Shown: in pieces, positions 25,146-35,467 of the stretch
How the letters are laid out: every line of letters begins with the position of its first letter
Position numbering within the stretch: the first letter of the stretch is position 1
Source of the DNA: Girardinichthys multiradiatus
Taxonomy: Eukaryota; Chordata; Actinopteri; Cyprinodontiformes; Goodeidae
Direction of reading: 5' to 3'
Length of the DNA: 64,000 nt
NCBI RefSeq assembly: GCF_021462225.1
Contig: NC_061817.1
Coordinates: forward strand, 10,897,936 to 10,961,935
The notes under the pieces: generated by a model
Databases searched by the model: none
What the model was told of the DNA's origin: nothing
What the model saw: only the letters and a program-made list of their open reading frames with translations
Translations under genes and position numbers: made by a program

Positions 25146-27186
25146 TGCACTGCCATTCCTTTACCCATGGGGCAAAGATTATTCTGCTTAATGCTGACGA
25201 TCAGAGACATATAGCACTGCTGTCACACACATCTGATATTTAAGTATTTAAAGAAACATCCCCAGAATAGCAGAATTTAATGTTTTTTCTTCAGTGAGTG
25301 CCAGCTATGGACATGCTTTCATGACGCGGGGACTGTACCAGAGGTCACTGTAACTGTATGTGTGTGTTTTGTCCAATCAGGGCTTGACTGTGATGACAAA
25401 CTAGCTCCAAATCACCTGCAGGGACGCAGTCCACAGGAAAGGGACCGAGAAAGCTGAACATGAGTCTTAATTCCCGAGCTCCTTTATACATAGAGACTGA
25501 TACCGTGTTTTATGTGAATAAAAACGACTAAAACTTAATTTTTACATCGGGGCAGTTTATTTAACTTTATTATTATTATTATTACTTTATTATTTTACAT
25601 TTCTCTCATGATCCATCTGATTCAAAAAAGCGTCAACCCCAGATTCCACATCCTCCGGGCTTGCTTCGACCTACGGAGTAACTCCATTATTATTATAATT
25701 AATGTGAACGGTTCCGCATTCTCCCTGACTACTCCGAACGTCACCGTCGACGGACCCGCTCTTGTTGTACCCTGTCCAAACTCAGCGGCACTGAGTTCTT
25801 AAGGTATAAGGAGTAAAAATCTGTTTTTATTTACATTGTATTAGAAAAGCACGTATAGAAAATGATTTATAGTCTTCTCAATAGTTAATAGGAAAGGTTC
25901 TACTGCTGTTAAAGCAATGAAACCCATTTTAGAAATGCTGACCAGCTTTTTGCATTTTTCCACTGGTGCTTTGATATTTTTCTTTGGAGCACAGACTCAT
26001 TTAGGCTGGAGTCTTTCTAGAGAAACCAGAGGAAGACTCATGTTCTCGCTGTAGCTGTAAGGGTGTGTTTTGTTCAACCAGGTCACGACTGGGCTGACAA
26101 ACTAGCTCCAACTCGCCTGCAGTGACATGAATGAAACCCAACCAGAGCGGAGCATGTCTGAACCTGCCTTCCTGCTCATTTACTAGGAGACTGATACCGT
26201 GTTTCATGTGAATAAAAACAAGTAAAAATTCATTTTTATATCAGAGCAGTTTATTAAACTTTATCATGTTGTGTCTCTCTACCTTGATAGAATATGAGTC
26301 ACCCATGTTTTTTTGCCAACAACGTCGCCTTACAAATGGCTGCTGTCTTTTCTGCCACTCATTTTCCCATCACTTCACAAAGCGCAACCATCCTGACTGC
26401 GCCACAGCAGTGCGGAGCTGTGCTGCTCCAAACTCAGCGGCGCACTGAGCTCCTGAGACGTTTTATGTGAGTAAAGAACAAACAAACGCGTATTTCGTGT
26501 TAGATCAGGGTATTTAATATTTTATTTCGTTATCAGATCTTTTTCTAGTAATACACGGGGGTACCCATCCAATGGCTGTTGCTCCATCAGGACGCACAGC
26601 ATGCAGTTACAAGGTTCGTCGTTAGATACCCGAACTTTTCTGTTAAATATATTTTGAAATTATTTCAGCTCATTTGTGACGAATTGTTGCTCTTTCTACG
26701 CAGATCTTAAAATCTGTTACAAACAGACTGCGCATTCGTCTCTGATGGTGGTGTTCACTCTCTTCTCCTGAGAGCCAGGTTCATGTTGAACTGCATCATC
26801 AGGTGTAAGAAAGTAGAGAACCGCTGTTCGTTTCCGCTCCGCATAAAGCGGGAAATATTAAAAGTAACGACTAGTCGGTCAGAGCGTTCATAGCTGAAAC
26901 GAAGAACCAGGACGAAACCGAAGCGCAGGACGCTCAGCTCAATGTGCGGAGGATCAAACACAGAGACGGTTCTGTTTCTCTCCATAGTAGTTTGGTAATC
27001 CTCGACTATCAAAGAAAAAGCAGCGATAAAGATTTGCAGTCAACGTCAAAGTATCTTTATTCGTTTACCTTGGGAGAAATTCGCTTTGGACAGAGTACTG
27101 CACCGGTACGCAACACCTGCTTTTATTTCTTCCCCTTCTCCCACAGTAAGAGGAGTTTCTGGTATTCTTTAGAAAGAATATCCGGT
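25146..27186 (-). repeat. Right arm of the 2-kb inverted repeat
   Basis: Reverse complement of 18961-21004. The outer end is at the palindrome (27161-27182) plus four bases. There the plus-strand A-type partner expected from the left side is missing and 20-bp satellite begins instead. Confidence 0.9.
26755..26985 (-). CDS. Small conserved ORF, B type, right arm (76 codons)
   Basis: Mirror copy of 19162-19392, with an identical translation (MERNRTVSVF to ALRRRE). The promoter-like core lies at 27113-27126 and AATAAA at 27055-27060 in reverse. Exact identity to the left arm means recent duplication or ongoing gene conversion between the arms. Confidence 0.35.
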   Translation of the reverse strand: MERNRTVSVFDPPHIELSVLRFGFVLVLRFSYERSDRLVVTFNISRFMRSGNEQRFSTFLHLMMQFNMNLALRRRE

Positions 27187-27483
27187 TGTTTTCTGAAATG
27201 TAAAAGTGTTTTCTGAAATGTAAAAGTGTTTTCTGACATGTAAAAGTGTTTTCTGAAATGTAAAAGTGTTTTCTGAAATTTAAAAGTGTTTTCTGACATG
27301 TAAAAGTGTTTTCTGAAATGTAAAAGTGTTTTCTGAAATTTAAAAGTGTTTTCTGACATGTAAATTTGTTTTCTGAAATGTAAAAGTGTTTTCTGAAATG
27401 TAAAAGTGTTTTCTGAAATTTAAAAGTGTTTTCTGACATGTAAATTTGTTTTCTGAAATGTAAAAGTGTTTTCTGAAATGTAA
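27187..27483 (+). repeat. 20-bp satellite with higher-order pattern (15 units)
   Basis: Fifteen near-perfect copies of gttttctgaaatgtaaaagt. Variants gacatg and gaaatt recur in a regular order (gacatg, gaaatg, gaaatt twice, then four-unit cycles that start with a gacatg-taaattt form). This is expansion by unequal exchange of groups of units. It lies between the right arm and the first tandem 7.4-kb unit. Confidence 0.92.
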
Positions 27484-28020
27484 AAGTTACTCCTCAACTT
27501 CATGATTCAGCTTTGGTTCTGGTTCTGGTAGGATTGGATGAGCAGTTTGATGGTGTAGATTTGGTACAATGAGGATACATGACCTGCGGCCTCATGTTAG
27601 AAAGGGTGCGCAGGTTTTACAGTAAAGGTAGAGAGCAATGCTGAAACTTGTCCTGCACAATAATAATTGAATAAAATATTTCAATATTTATATAATTTAT
27701 GTAAAGGACTTATTTATATAATGGAGTAGAGAACACAACATCTGACTTCCTGGATAATTTAGAATTAAACGAATAGTTTTTCCAGATCCTTTTCGTTAAC
27801 CATATTGTAGTACCTCAAAATGTTAAACAATGTTAATTCAGTTTTGACCCACTTGGTTCCTCCAAGTGGAACTACCCTCCTTTAACTGTCGCTCTCGGTC
27901 TGTTTACTTATCCGGCGCACATCCTGCTGTGTGTCTCTGCACGGCTGTCAGACAGCCTCTAAAAAGAAAGGTGTGTGTCCCTATCGCTACTGCTGTCTGT
28001 GAGTTTTTTGCCAGGTAGAT

Positions 28021-28055
28021 GAGTCGCACGAACGGCCTGAGTGTTCGTGCGGCTC
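28021..28055. other. 13-bp stem hairpin upstream of ORF module copy g
   Basis: GAGTCGCACGAAC and GTTCGTGCGGCTC pair over 13 bp with one T-G wobble around a 9-base loop. It is repeated at 35433-35467. It lies just upstream of a TATA-like tttatatc (28081-28088). Confidence 0.7.
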
Positions 28056-28074
28056 ACAGTCGACGCTCTTCAGT

Positions 28075-29244
28075 CGAGGCTTTTATATCTTCCCCTTTTC
28101 CCACAGTAGGAGGAGATTCTATCTCTGGAATATCAGGTGTTTAAAAGCAGGTGTCGGAACAATGTTCCCAGATCATCTCTCTCTCTGCAGGAGTACTTTC
28201 TGTCCGAAGGCAAATAAAGATACTTTGACTGCAAATATTTGTCGCTGCTTTGCTTTGTCAGCCGAGGATCGTCAGCCTGTTATGGACAGAAACAGAGGAA
28301 CAGTCTGTGTGTCTGAACCGCACCACATTGAGCTGAGCGTCCTGCGCTTTGGTTTTGCCTTCTGTCTCCGTTTCAGTTACCAACGCGCTGACCGACTCGT
28401 CATTACCTTCAATATTTCCCGCTTTATGCGGAGCACCAGCGGGCAGGGGTTTGCTGCGGTCTTTCACCTGAAGGTACAGTTCAACATGAACCCGGCTCTC
28501 AGGAGCAGAGAGTGAACACCACCATCAGAGACGGGGGCGCAACATGATTGAAAATCATTTGAAAATATATTTAACAGAACAGAAAAGTTCGGTTCCCTAA
28601 CTCCGAACCTCTAACTGAAAGCTGTGCGTCCTGATGGAGCAATAGTTACTGCGGGGAAATGGATCACTAGAAAAATATCTGATAACAAAATTTAAAAAAT
28701 CTGAACTACTTAATTCCCTGATCTCATAAAAAATACCATTTGTTGTTCTTCATTTGAATAAGAGGCCGCTCCTATAACAGGACCTCAGGAAGGCTGGTTT
28801 ACTTTTGGTTTAAGTGTGGCGCTAAATTTGGTGCATCACAGCTCTGCACTGCGCAGTCAGAATGGTTGCGCTTTATGAAGTGATGGCAAAATGAGTTGCA
28901 GAAAAGACAGCAGCCATTTGTAAAGAGAAGCTGATGGCAAAAGAAACATGGGTTACTCATATTCTATGATAGTTGGATTGGAAAAAACTGCGGCTCTATT
29001 CAATGAAACGCGGAAGTGTACTTCGTGAGTTATGAAGAGATGGATCATGAGAGACACAAAATAGAAAAGTTGAATAAACTGCTCTGATATAAAAATGAAT
29101 ATTTACTTGTTTTTATTCACATAAAACACGGTATCAGTCTCCTGTAAAGGAGCAGGAAGTCAGGTTCAACTGCGTCACTGCAGGTGAGTTGGAGCTAGAA
29201 TGTCAACCCAGTCGCGCCCTGGTTGAACGAAACATATATAATTA
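28075..29244 (+). repeat. ORF module copy g (A type) in unit 1, split by Tc1
   Basis: Homologous to copy a and to the arms. It has a TTTAAAAGCAGGTGTCGGAAC core, AATAAA (28213-28218), the ORF, then tgatggcaaaatgagt, cacataaaacacggtatcag and gttggagctaga landmarks. Tc1 was inserted at TA 29243-29244; the module resumes at 30874-30904 (acagtggcctctagtacagt). The palindrome at its start is degraded. Confidence 0.75.
28282..28515 (+). CDS. Small conserved ORF, A type, copy g (77 codons)
   Basis: Intact copy whose predicted residues match copy a throughout the shared 77 codons (MDRNRGTVCV to ALRSRE), although the two lie about 9.5 kb apart and on opposite strands. The frame is open upstream to an ATG at 28162. 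The function is unknown. Confidence 0.35.
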   Translation: MDRNRGTVCVSEPHHIELSVLRFGFAFCLRFSYQRADRLVITFNISRFMRSTSGQGFAAVFHLKVQFNMNPALRSRE

Positions 29245-30873
29245 CAGGTCCTTCTTAAAATATTAGCATATTGTGATAAAGTTCATTATTTTCCATAATG
29301 TCATGATGAAAATTTAACATTCATATATTTTAGATTCATTGCACACTAACTTATTATAATATATAATATTATAATATTTCAGGTCTTTTATTGTCTTAAT
29401 ACGGATGATTTTGGCATACAGCTCATGAAAACCCAAAATTCCTATCTCACAAAATTAGCATATCATTAAAAGGGTCTCTAAACGAGCTATGAACCTAATC
29501 ATCTGAATCAACGAGTTAACTCTAAACACCTGCAAAAGATTCCTGAGGCCTTTAAAACTCCCAGCCTGGTTCATCACTCAAAACCCCAATCATGGGTAAG
29601 ACTGCCGACCTGACTGCTGTCCAGAAGGCCACTATTGACACCCTCAAGCAAGAGGGTAAGACACAGAAAGACATTTCTGAACGAATAGGCTGTTCCCAGA
29701 GTGCTGTATCAAGGCACCTCAGTGGGAAGTCTGTGGGAAGGAAAAAGTGTGGCAGAAAACGCTGCACAACGAGAAGAGGTGACCGGACCCTGAGGAAGAT
29801 TGTGGAGAAGGGCCGATTCCAGACCTTGGGGGACCTGCGGAAGCAGTGGACTGAGTCTGGAGTAGAAACATCCAGAGCCACCGTGCACAGGCGTGTGCAG
29901 GAAATGGGCTACAGGTGCCGCATTCCCCAGGTCAAGCCACTTTTGAACCAGAAACAGCGGCAGAAGCGCCTGACCTGGGCTACAGAGAAGCAGCACTGGA
30001 CTGTTGCTCAGTGGTCCAAAGTACTTTTTTCGGATGAAAGCAAATTCTGCATGTCATTCGGAAATCAAGGTGCCAGAGTCTGGAGGAAGACTGGGAAGAA
30101 GGAAATGCCAAAATGCCAGAAGTCCAGTGTCAAGTACCCACAGTCAGTGATGGTCTGGGGTGCCGTGTCAGCTGCTGGTGTTGGTCCACAGTGTTTTATC
30201 AAGGGCAGGGTCAATGCAGCTAGCTATCAGGAGATTTTGGAGCACTTCATGCTTCCATCTGCTGAAAAGCTTTATGAAGATGAATATTTCATTTTTCAGC
30301 ACGACCTGGCACCTGCTCACAGTGCCAAAACCACTGGTAAATGGTTTACTGACCATGGTATCACTGTGCTCAATTGGCCTGCCAACTCTCCTGACCTGAA
30401 CCCCATAGAGAATCTGTGGGATATTGTGAAGAGAACGTTGAGAGACTCAAGACCCAACACTCTGGATGAGCTAAAGGCCGCTATCGAAGCATCCTGGGCC
30501 TCCATAAGACCTCAGCAGTGCCACAGGCTGATTGCCTCCATGCCACGCCGCATTGAAGCAGTCATTTCTGCAAAAGGATTCCTGACCAAGTATTGAGTGC
30601 ATAACTGTACATGATTATTTGAAGGTTGACGTTTTTTGTATTAAAAACACTTTTCTTTTATTGGTCGGATGAAATATGCTAATTTTGTGAGACAGGTATT
30701 TTCGGTTTTCATGAGCTGTATGCCAAAATCATCCGTATTAAGACAATAAAAGACCTGAAATATTTCAGTTAGTGTGCAATGAATCTAAAATATATGAATG
30801 TTAAATTTTCATCATGACATTATGGAAAATAATGAACTTTATCACAAAATGCTAATATTTTGAGAAGGACCTG
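29245..30873 (+). mobile_element. Tc1-like DNA transposon, apparently complete, unit 1
   Basis: A 1629-bp element bounded by CAGGTCCTTCT and its inverse AGAAGGACCTG, with TA on both sides (29243-29244, 30874-30875). The terminal inverted repeats are about 175 bp. The left one carries an extra AT-rich palindromic insert of about 20 bp (near 29353-29375) that the right one lacks. Removing the element restores aattacagtggcc, like the arm sequence agttacagtgacc. Confidence 0.93.
29592..30596 (+). CDS. Tc1-family transposase, intact (334 aa)
   Basis: Cuts out and pastes the surrounding Tc1-like element, in the nucleus, at TA targets. The N-terminal part has a helix-turn-helix paired-like region (TADLTAVQKATIDTLKQEGK, then GCSQSAVSRHLSGK) and a basic GRKKCGRKR stretch that could be a nuclear signal. 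The catalytic triad is D148 (LFSDESKF), D238 (FQHDLAPAHS) and E273 (NPIENLWD). D238 and E273 are 34 residues apart, the DD34E spacing of true Tc1 enzymes. Length is normal for the family and no stop or frameshift is seen. It differs from the copy at 37004 at eight residues. Whether it is active cannot be told from sequence. Confidence 0.95.
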   Translation: MGKTADLTAVQKATIDTLKQEGKTQKDISERIGCSQSAVSRHLSGKSVGRKKCGRKRCTTRRGDRTLRKIVEKGRFQTLGDLRKQWTESGVETSRATVHRRVQEMGYRCRIPQVKPLLNQKQRQKRLTWATEKQHWTVAQWSKVLFSDESKFCMSFGNQGARVWRKTGKKEMPKCQKSSVKYPQSVMVWGAVSAAGVGPQCFIKGRVNAASYQEILEHFMLPSAEKLYEDEYFIFQHDLAPAHSAKTTGKWFTDHGITVLNWPANSPDLNPIENLWDIVKRTLRDSRPNTLDELKAAIEASWASIRPQQCHRLIASMPRRIEAVISAKGFLTKY

Positions 30874-31249
30874 TACAGTGGCCTCTAGTACAGTCCCCCT
30901 TCTTGCTACAGATGCTACTGAGTTATTTCAGTTTGTTTTGTTTTGTTTTTTGTAAATTTCCATTAAACTTCTTTAGTTTTGTCTATAGAGACAATGAGTA
31001 GTATGTGTTTAACTGAAGTTAAATAAAAAATGGTTTCTTTTGCCAAGTGAAGAGTACTTATGAATGCCTCAGCACATGCGTGTTCATTAATTAGAATCAT
31101 TTAAAAAAAATTTATTAGAATTATTTCTGAACATCCTCCAAATATTGTGAGAGCAGCCCAAATTTTAACTACTTGCCCAAAGCTATTTTTCCCAGCCTAA
31201 CATGTTCAAAAGAAGCCAATGTGGGGGGAAACCAGTCCAGTCTGGCAAC

Positions 31250-31930
31250 TTGAACATCACAACACAGTTTACCCCGAACACAGAAAGAAAATACTAATCA
31301 ACAACAACAATAAATATGCCGGAGCATAACGTGTATGCCTGATGATGCCCCCATCACATTTCTGCCTGCCCCCTTAATATATGCATCCCTCGAACCGGCC
31401 CTGCTGTACATGTTGGATTAGCATACGTGTAGAAACAAGTTTGTTTGTGTTGAGTGGGTGTTTGTGAGTGCGAGTTTTTCACCTGGAAGTGTACATTGGT
31501 AATTGTGGCGAGAATGGTAGAAGGACTGCAATCCACACCAACTAAGAGTAGTAGACACGGATCCGGATGGCCACAGTTAAAGCATCACCCCAGGTCAGCC
31601 ATACCTCCAGCACAGCAGTAGGTTGCCAGGAATGCACAGGAGCAACAGCCCCCAGGCCAAAGAGGCACAGAGCAAGGCAGGACACTGTGACCCACCCCGG
31701 CCCAGCCACACCGCCACCCCCGGTTACACAAGCCAAGCCCAGGAAACAGTCCCCCAGCAGCACAGTGCTCGCACCAAGTCCCCAGTAGCAAGACTGCTGG
31801 CACCAAGCAGGGGAGAGCCCCCAACACATCCGGCATGCACCAGCAGTCAGGACATCGAGGGACCAAGGTAGTATCAGACAGACTGTTGAGCTCTCAAAGA
31901 CAGCGGTCTTGAGGGTGACCTTTAAAAGAA
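31250..31930. other. GC-rich gene-free block of unit 1
   Basis: A (C+A)-rich stretch (about 31565-31890), open in several frames on both strands, with no recognisable domain. Composition, not coding, explains the open frames. It is repeated at about 38660-39340. Confidence 0.5.
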
Positions 31931-32132
31931 GCATCGTCGCCAGTCAGTTTGTTTCAAAACGCTGTCTCCCATGATGCAGCTGGCTGATACTTTAACCCGT
32001 AAAAAGTAATTCCACAAGTATTCTCACCCCTCCCTCCCCAGAAAGATACATTTTGAGATATCTGATGTCATTGTCCTGTTCGTTTTTTGGACAGAAAAGA
32101 GAACAGGTTAAAAAGCTCAAATTCAAACTTTA

Positions 32133-32493
32133 GGGGCTGCATGGTGGCGCAGTCTGTACCGCTGTTGCCTTACAGCAAGAAGGTACTGGGTTCAACTCAT
32201 GTCCAGGGGTCTTTCTGCATGGAATTTGTATGGTTTTCCTGTGCATGCATGGGTTCTCTCTGGGTACTCCAGTTTCCTCCCACAGTCCAAAAACATGATT
32301 GTTATGTTAATAGGTCTCTCTAAACTGCGAATCAGTGTGTGCATGGTTGTTTGTCTTGTGTGTCTCTGTGTTGCCCTGTGATGGATTGGAAACCTGTCCA
32401 GGGTGTACCCTGCCTCTTGCCCATAGACTGCTGGAGATAGGCACCAGCTCCCCTATGACCCACTATGGAATAAGTGGTGTAGAAGATGAATGG
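32133..32493 (+). mobile_element. tRNA-derived SINE-like retroposon with 14-bp TSD, unit 1
   Basis: The 361-bp body begins ggggctgcatggtggcgcag (A-box-like ggtggcgcag) and has a B-box-like gggttcaactc. It is flanked by perfect 14-bp direct repeats aaattcaaacttta at 32119-32132 and 32494-32507. Relatives lie at 39545-39905, 43278-43510 and 58893-59140. Confidence 0.8.
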
Positions 32494-33256
32494 AAATTCA
32501 AACTTTATTTACAACTGTGCTTGAAGGAATTCACTTGATCAAGGGAGCCCTCCACTATGTTCTTACTTGTTGCCTGACCACATGCAAGATACTTTCATAG
32601 ATCACTGAAAGTATCTTGGAAAATGGTTTTGACAGATTTTACTTTCTAGAATTACTATATTCCCTATCATTCTTTCTCGCTCTCATTCATTTGGATCAGA
32701 CACTGAGGAAACAAGAAACAAGTCACTGTTGCAGCTTATCATGACCATGAGACAGAATGTCCTTACAGGTAGATATCTCACTAGGTTGAAGCATGTTATC
32801 TGTGTACAGACATTTTGCACTAACATGTAAAAAGCAAGAACTAGAGTAAAACAAACATTTTATTGGCCTGAAAAACAATGTGCTCACAAATACCACCATG
32901 GGTCTCCTTAATGGTCTTACTGCTGAGTCCACTAGAGCTATCTGATGTAGCCAGGTTATGTCCTTGTAACTCAGATTTTGATTGTTTGTCACATTGAAGC
33001 CAATTTGTTTTCTGTTTACAATGACAGACAGTAAAGCTCTAGTGTTACAAACACTACATCATCATCCATTTATGGGTGTGTCTTTCTTTTTTAAAGAGGT
33101 GCTGCTCCAAAGACCTTTATGTGTCAAATAAGTAAGGTTTTATGCTTTTAAGACTTTTAGGTTAACCAGCGATGAAATGGTTGATTGCCCTTTAAATTCA
33201 GTTCAATAACTCGACAACAGCAACAAAATTAGAACATTTTACTTGGAAATATGGAC

Positions 33257-33262
33257 TTTATT
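33257..33262 (-). other. Candidate polyadenylation signal, tspan1 duplicate
   Basis: AATAAA on the minus strand about 430 bp after the duplicate tspan1 stop codon. The matching signal in unit 2 is at 40669-40674. Confidence 0.45.
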
Positions 33263-33689
33263 GCAAATATGTATCAATTAACAACCTACAAACAACTATT
33301 ATCCAACTACTGGATTTATTAAACAAGAAGCTCTCGTAAATTTTTCACTACTTCCCCTTCATAAAACAATAACCAGCTTTTGCTTCATTATTACAGAAAC
33401 AGCATCATGTAATTCCCCATTTACTGGATATGTGTTTAACCCTTTAGCCAGTTTTGATATATACAATAACATATGTGTGGCTGGTGGTATTTCTAGATGA
33501 TTTATGAAAAAGTTATTATTTTAGATCTATAAATCAAATTTAATTGATACATTGACATATAGTAAAAATATCATTCAGTTGTCCTCTATTGCACATGACC
33601 TGACATTACAGTAGATGTTTTCAGCGATGAGACTTTGTAGAAGGTGATGCAGGAATTCAGTGACTGAAGTGATCCCTTACTGCTCATAG

Positions 33690-34548
33690 TTAGGCTCCTG
33701 TAGACTTTATTCTGCAGTATAGTATGATTGAGACAATCATGGCACATATCTGAGGAGAACAAAAAACATCACAATAAAACAATGCACACTAAATAGCAAA
33801 ATCATCACCTGTCTATATGTTGTATTTATAAATTGAGGTTGGGGTCTTACCTCAAGGGCAGCAATCCCAAGAGCGACCGCCACAATCACGACTGTGTTGT
33901 CATCAATCAACTGTTTGATCTTTAGGAAGCACCCATCTTTTTTCTGTTGAAAGTACAACACAGACCTTTATTTTACCATAGGTTTTGACAAACAATTACC
34001 AAATTATTTTAGTAATTTAAATATTTTCCAATTAGATTCAACATTCATACTTTGCTATCAGCCACAGTTTGATTACAAGGCCCCGAGTTCAAGCAGCACT
34101 GGGGTGGATAGTTACTGCCCTGCATCTTATAATATGGGGAATCTGTGAAGTCTGTGAAGTTGTAGTATCCACAGCATTTTAACTGCGAAGAGAGAGCAGA
34201 TTAGATAAGCTTTGAGGAATCTTTGCAATGGAGAGATATCACTGTTCAGAAAACGTCTGTACCGTGTCCATAGTAGTATTCCACAGTCCAGTAATGTCAG
34301 CATTTTCCCCAAAGTCTTTTTTGATGTTCGCAACTGCTGCTGTGCCAACCTTTTCAAACAGTTCATCTGCCTAATAAACAACAACATACAATATTAGATC
34401 TTATATCTTGTCTGAAGGTTTCCACATTATCTTGTAATGAGGTTCCTTCGTCTGAACTCTGTCAGTGACTTACCAGTGGTCTGAAAACCAAAATAACCAC
34501 TGCCCCTGCAACCTCGGCGATGAAGACCAGCAAGACTATCATAAAAAA
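33690..34548 (-). pseudogene. tspan1: Duplicate tspan1 coding exons 4-8 (unit 1)
   Basis: Exons at 34548-34474, 34370-34263, 34182-34051, 33943-33851 and 33749-33690. They have the same splice sites and, as far as I can read, the same protein sequence as the set used in the full gene 7412 bp to the right. No copy of exons 2 or 3 exists between the two sets. This set can therefore only act as a dead partial duplicate or as an alternative distal 3' end spliced from the upstream exons. All frames are open and the stop (TAA, 33690-33692) is intact. Confidence 0.88.
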
Positions 34549-35467
34549 CTGGGAAGAAGAACAGAATTACGGATGTTACTGATAACTATTAGCTTAGCAT
34601 TAGGATGGGTTTGGTAGTATTTTCTTTTTGTTTGAGTTCACAAACCTTTCAGCTTCTGATCAACATATGAGGCAGTTTGGTAAAACATGCAAACTTTGTT
34701 AGTAGTTGAATCATACTCAGAAGAACTTAAGAAGCATTTATGACCATTGCACTATTTTCTGCATTCATTGCAACTCTGGTTGTACAGCTCAATTCAGGAA
34801 TTACAGCAGAAATCTCTACAAGAATCTAAACACTCATTAATCCAGCCAGCTTGATGCTATTTGTGCATTAGTGCAAAAAACACATAAAACGTTAGAAGTT
34901 ACTCCTCAACTTCATGATTCAGCTTTGGTTCTGGTTCTGGTAGGATTGGATGAGCAGTTTGATGGTGTAGATTTGGTACAATGAGGATACATGACCTGGG
35001 GCCTCATGTTAGAAAGGGTGCGCAGGTTTTACAGTAAAGGTAGAGAGCAATGCTGAAACTTGTCCCGCACAATAATAATTGAATAAAATATTTCAATATT
35101 TATATAATTTATGTAAAGGACTTATTTATATAATGGAGTAGAGAACACAACATCTGACTTCCTGGATAATTTAGAATTAAACGAATTGTTTTTCCAGATC
35201 CTTTTCGTTAACCATATTGTAGTACCTCAAAATGTTAAACAATGTTAATTCAGTTTTGACCCACTTGGTTCCTCCAAGTGGAACTACCCTCCTTTAACTG
35301 TCGCTCTCGGTCTGTTTACTTATCCGGCGCACATCCTGCTGTGTGTCTCTGCACGGCTGTCAGACAGCCTCTAAAAAGAAAGGTGTGTGTCCCTATCGCT
35401 ACTGCTGTCTGTGAGTTTTTTGCCAGGTAGATGAGTCGCACGAACGGCCTGAGTGTTCGTGCGGCTC

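Larger units (their letters stand above)
27484..34895 (+). repeat. Tandem segmental duplication, unit 1 (7412 bp)
   Basis: Every landmark recurs exactly 7412 bp to the right: the ORF module, Tc1 transposon, GC-rich block, SINE and tspan1 exons 4-8. By eye about 20-25 substitutions separate the two copies (around 99.7 percent identical). The unit starts aagttactcctcaac. Confidence 0.95.

Noticed and set aside
27065..27439. Minus-strand 124-codon frame over the 20-bp satellite
   Set aside because: The SENTFKFQKTLLHFRKHFY-type repeat is translated satellite; 60 bp (three units) simply gives 20 residues without stops.
27187..27483. CRISPR-like array
   Set aside because: The units abut directly with no unique spacers, and the genome is vertebrate.
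28075..28290. The ORF module leader as a retroviral LTR (TATA-like, AATAAA, then a TGG soon after)
   Set aside because: The order of motifs is suggestive, but there is no TG...CA boundary, no recognisable primer-binding site, and no gag, pol or env frame nearby, so I do not call it an LTR.
29552..30505. Minus-strand frames across the transposase (109, 95 and 62 codons)
   Set aside because: Antisense shadows of the intact 334-aa transposase.
31542..31934. 130-codon minus-strand frame and overlapping plus-strand frames as genes
   Set aside because: Low-complexity composition, no domain, no splice or start support; copied in unit 2 only by duplication.
32133..32250. A tRNA gene from the A/B-box-like motifs
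   Set aside because: No cloverleaf can be drawn; the boxes belong to a 361-bp retroposon with target-site duplications.
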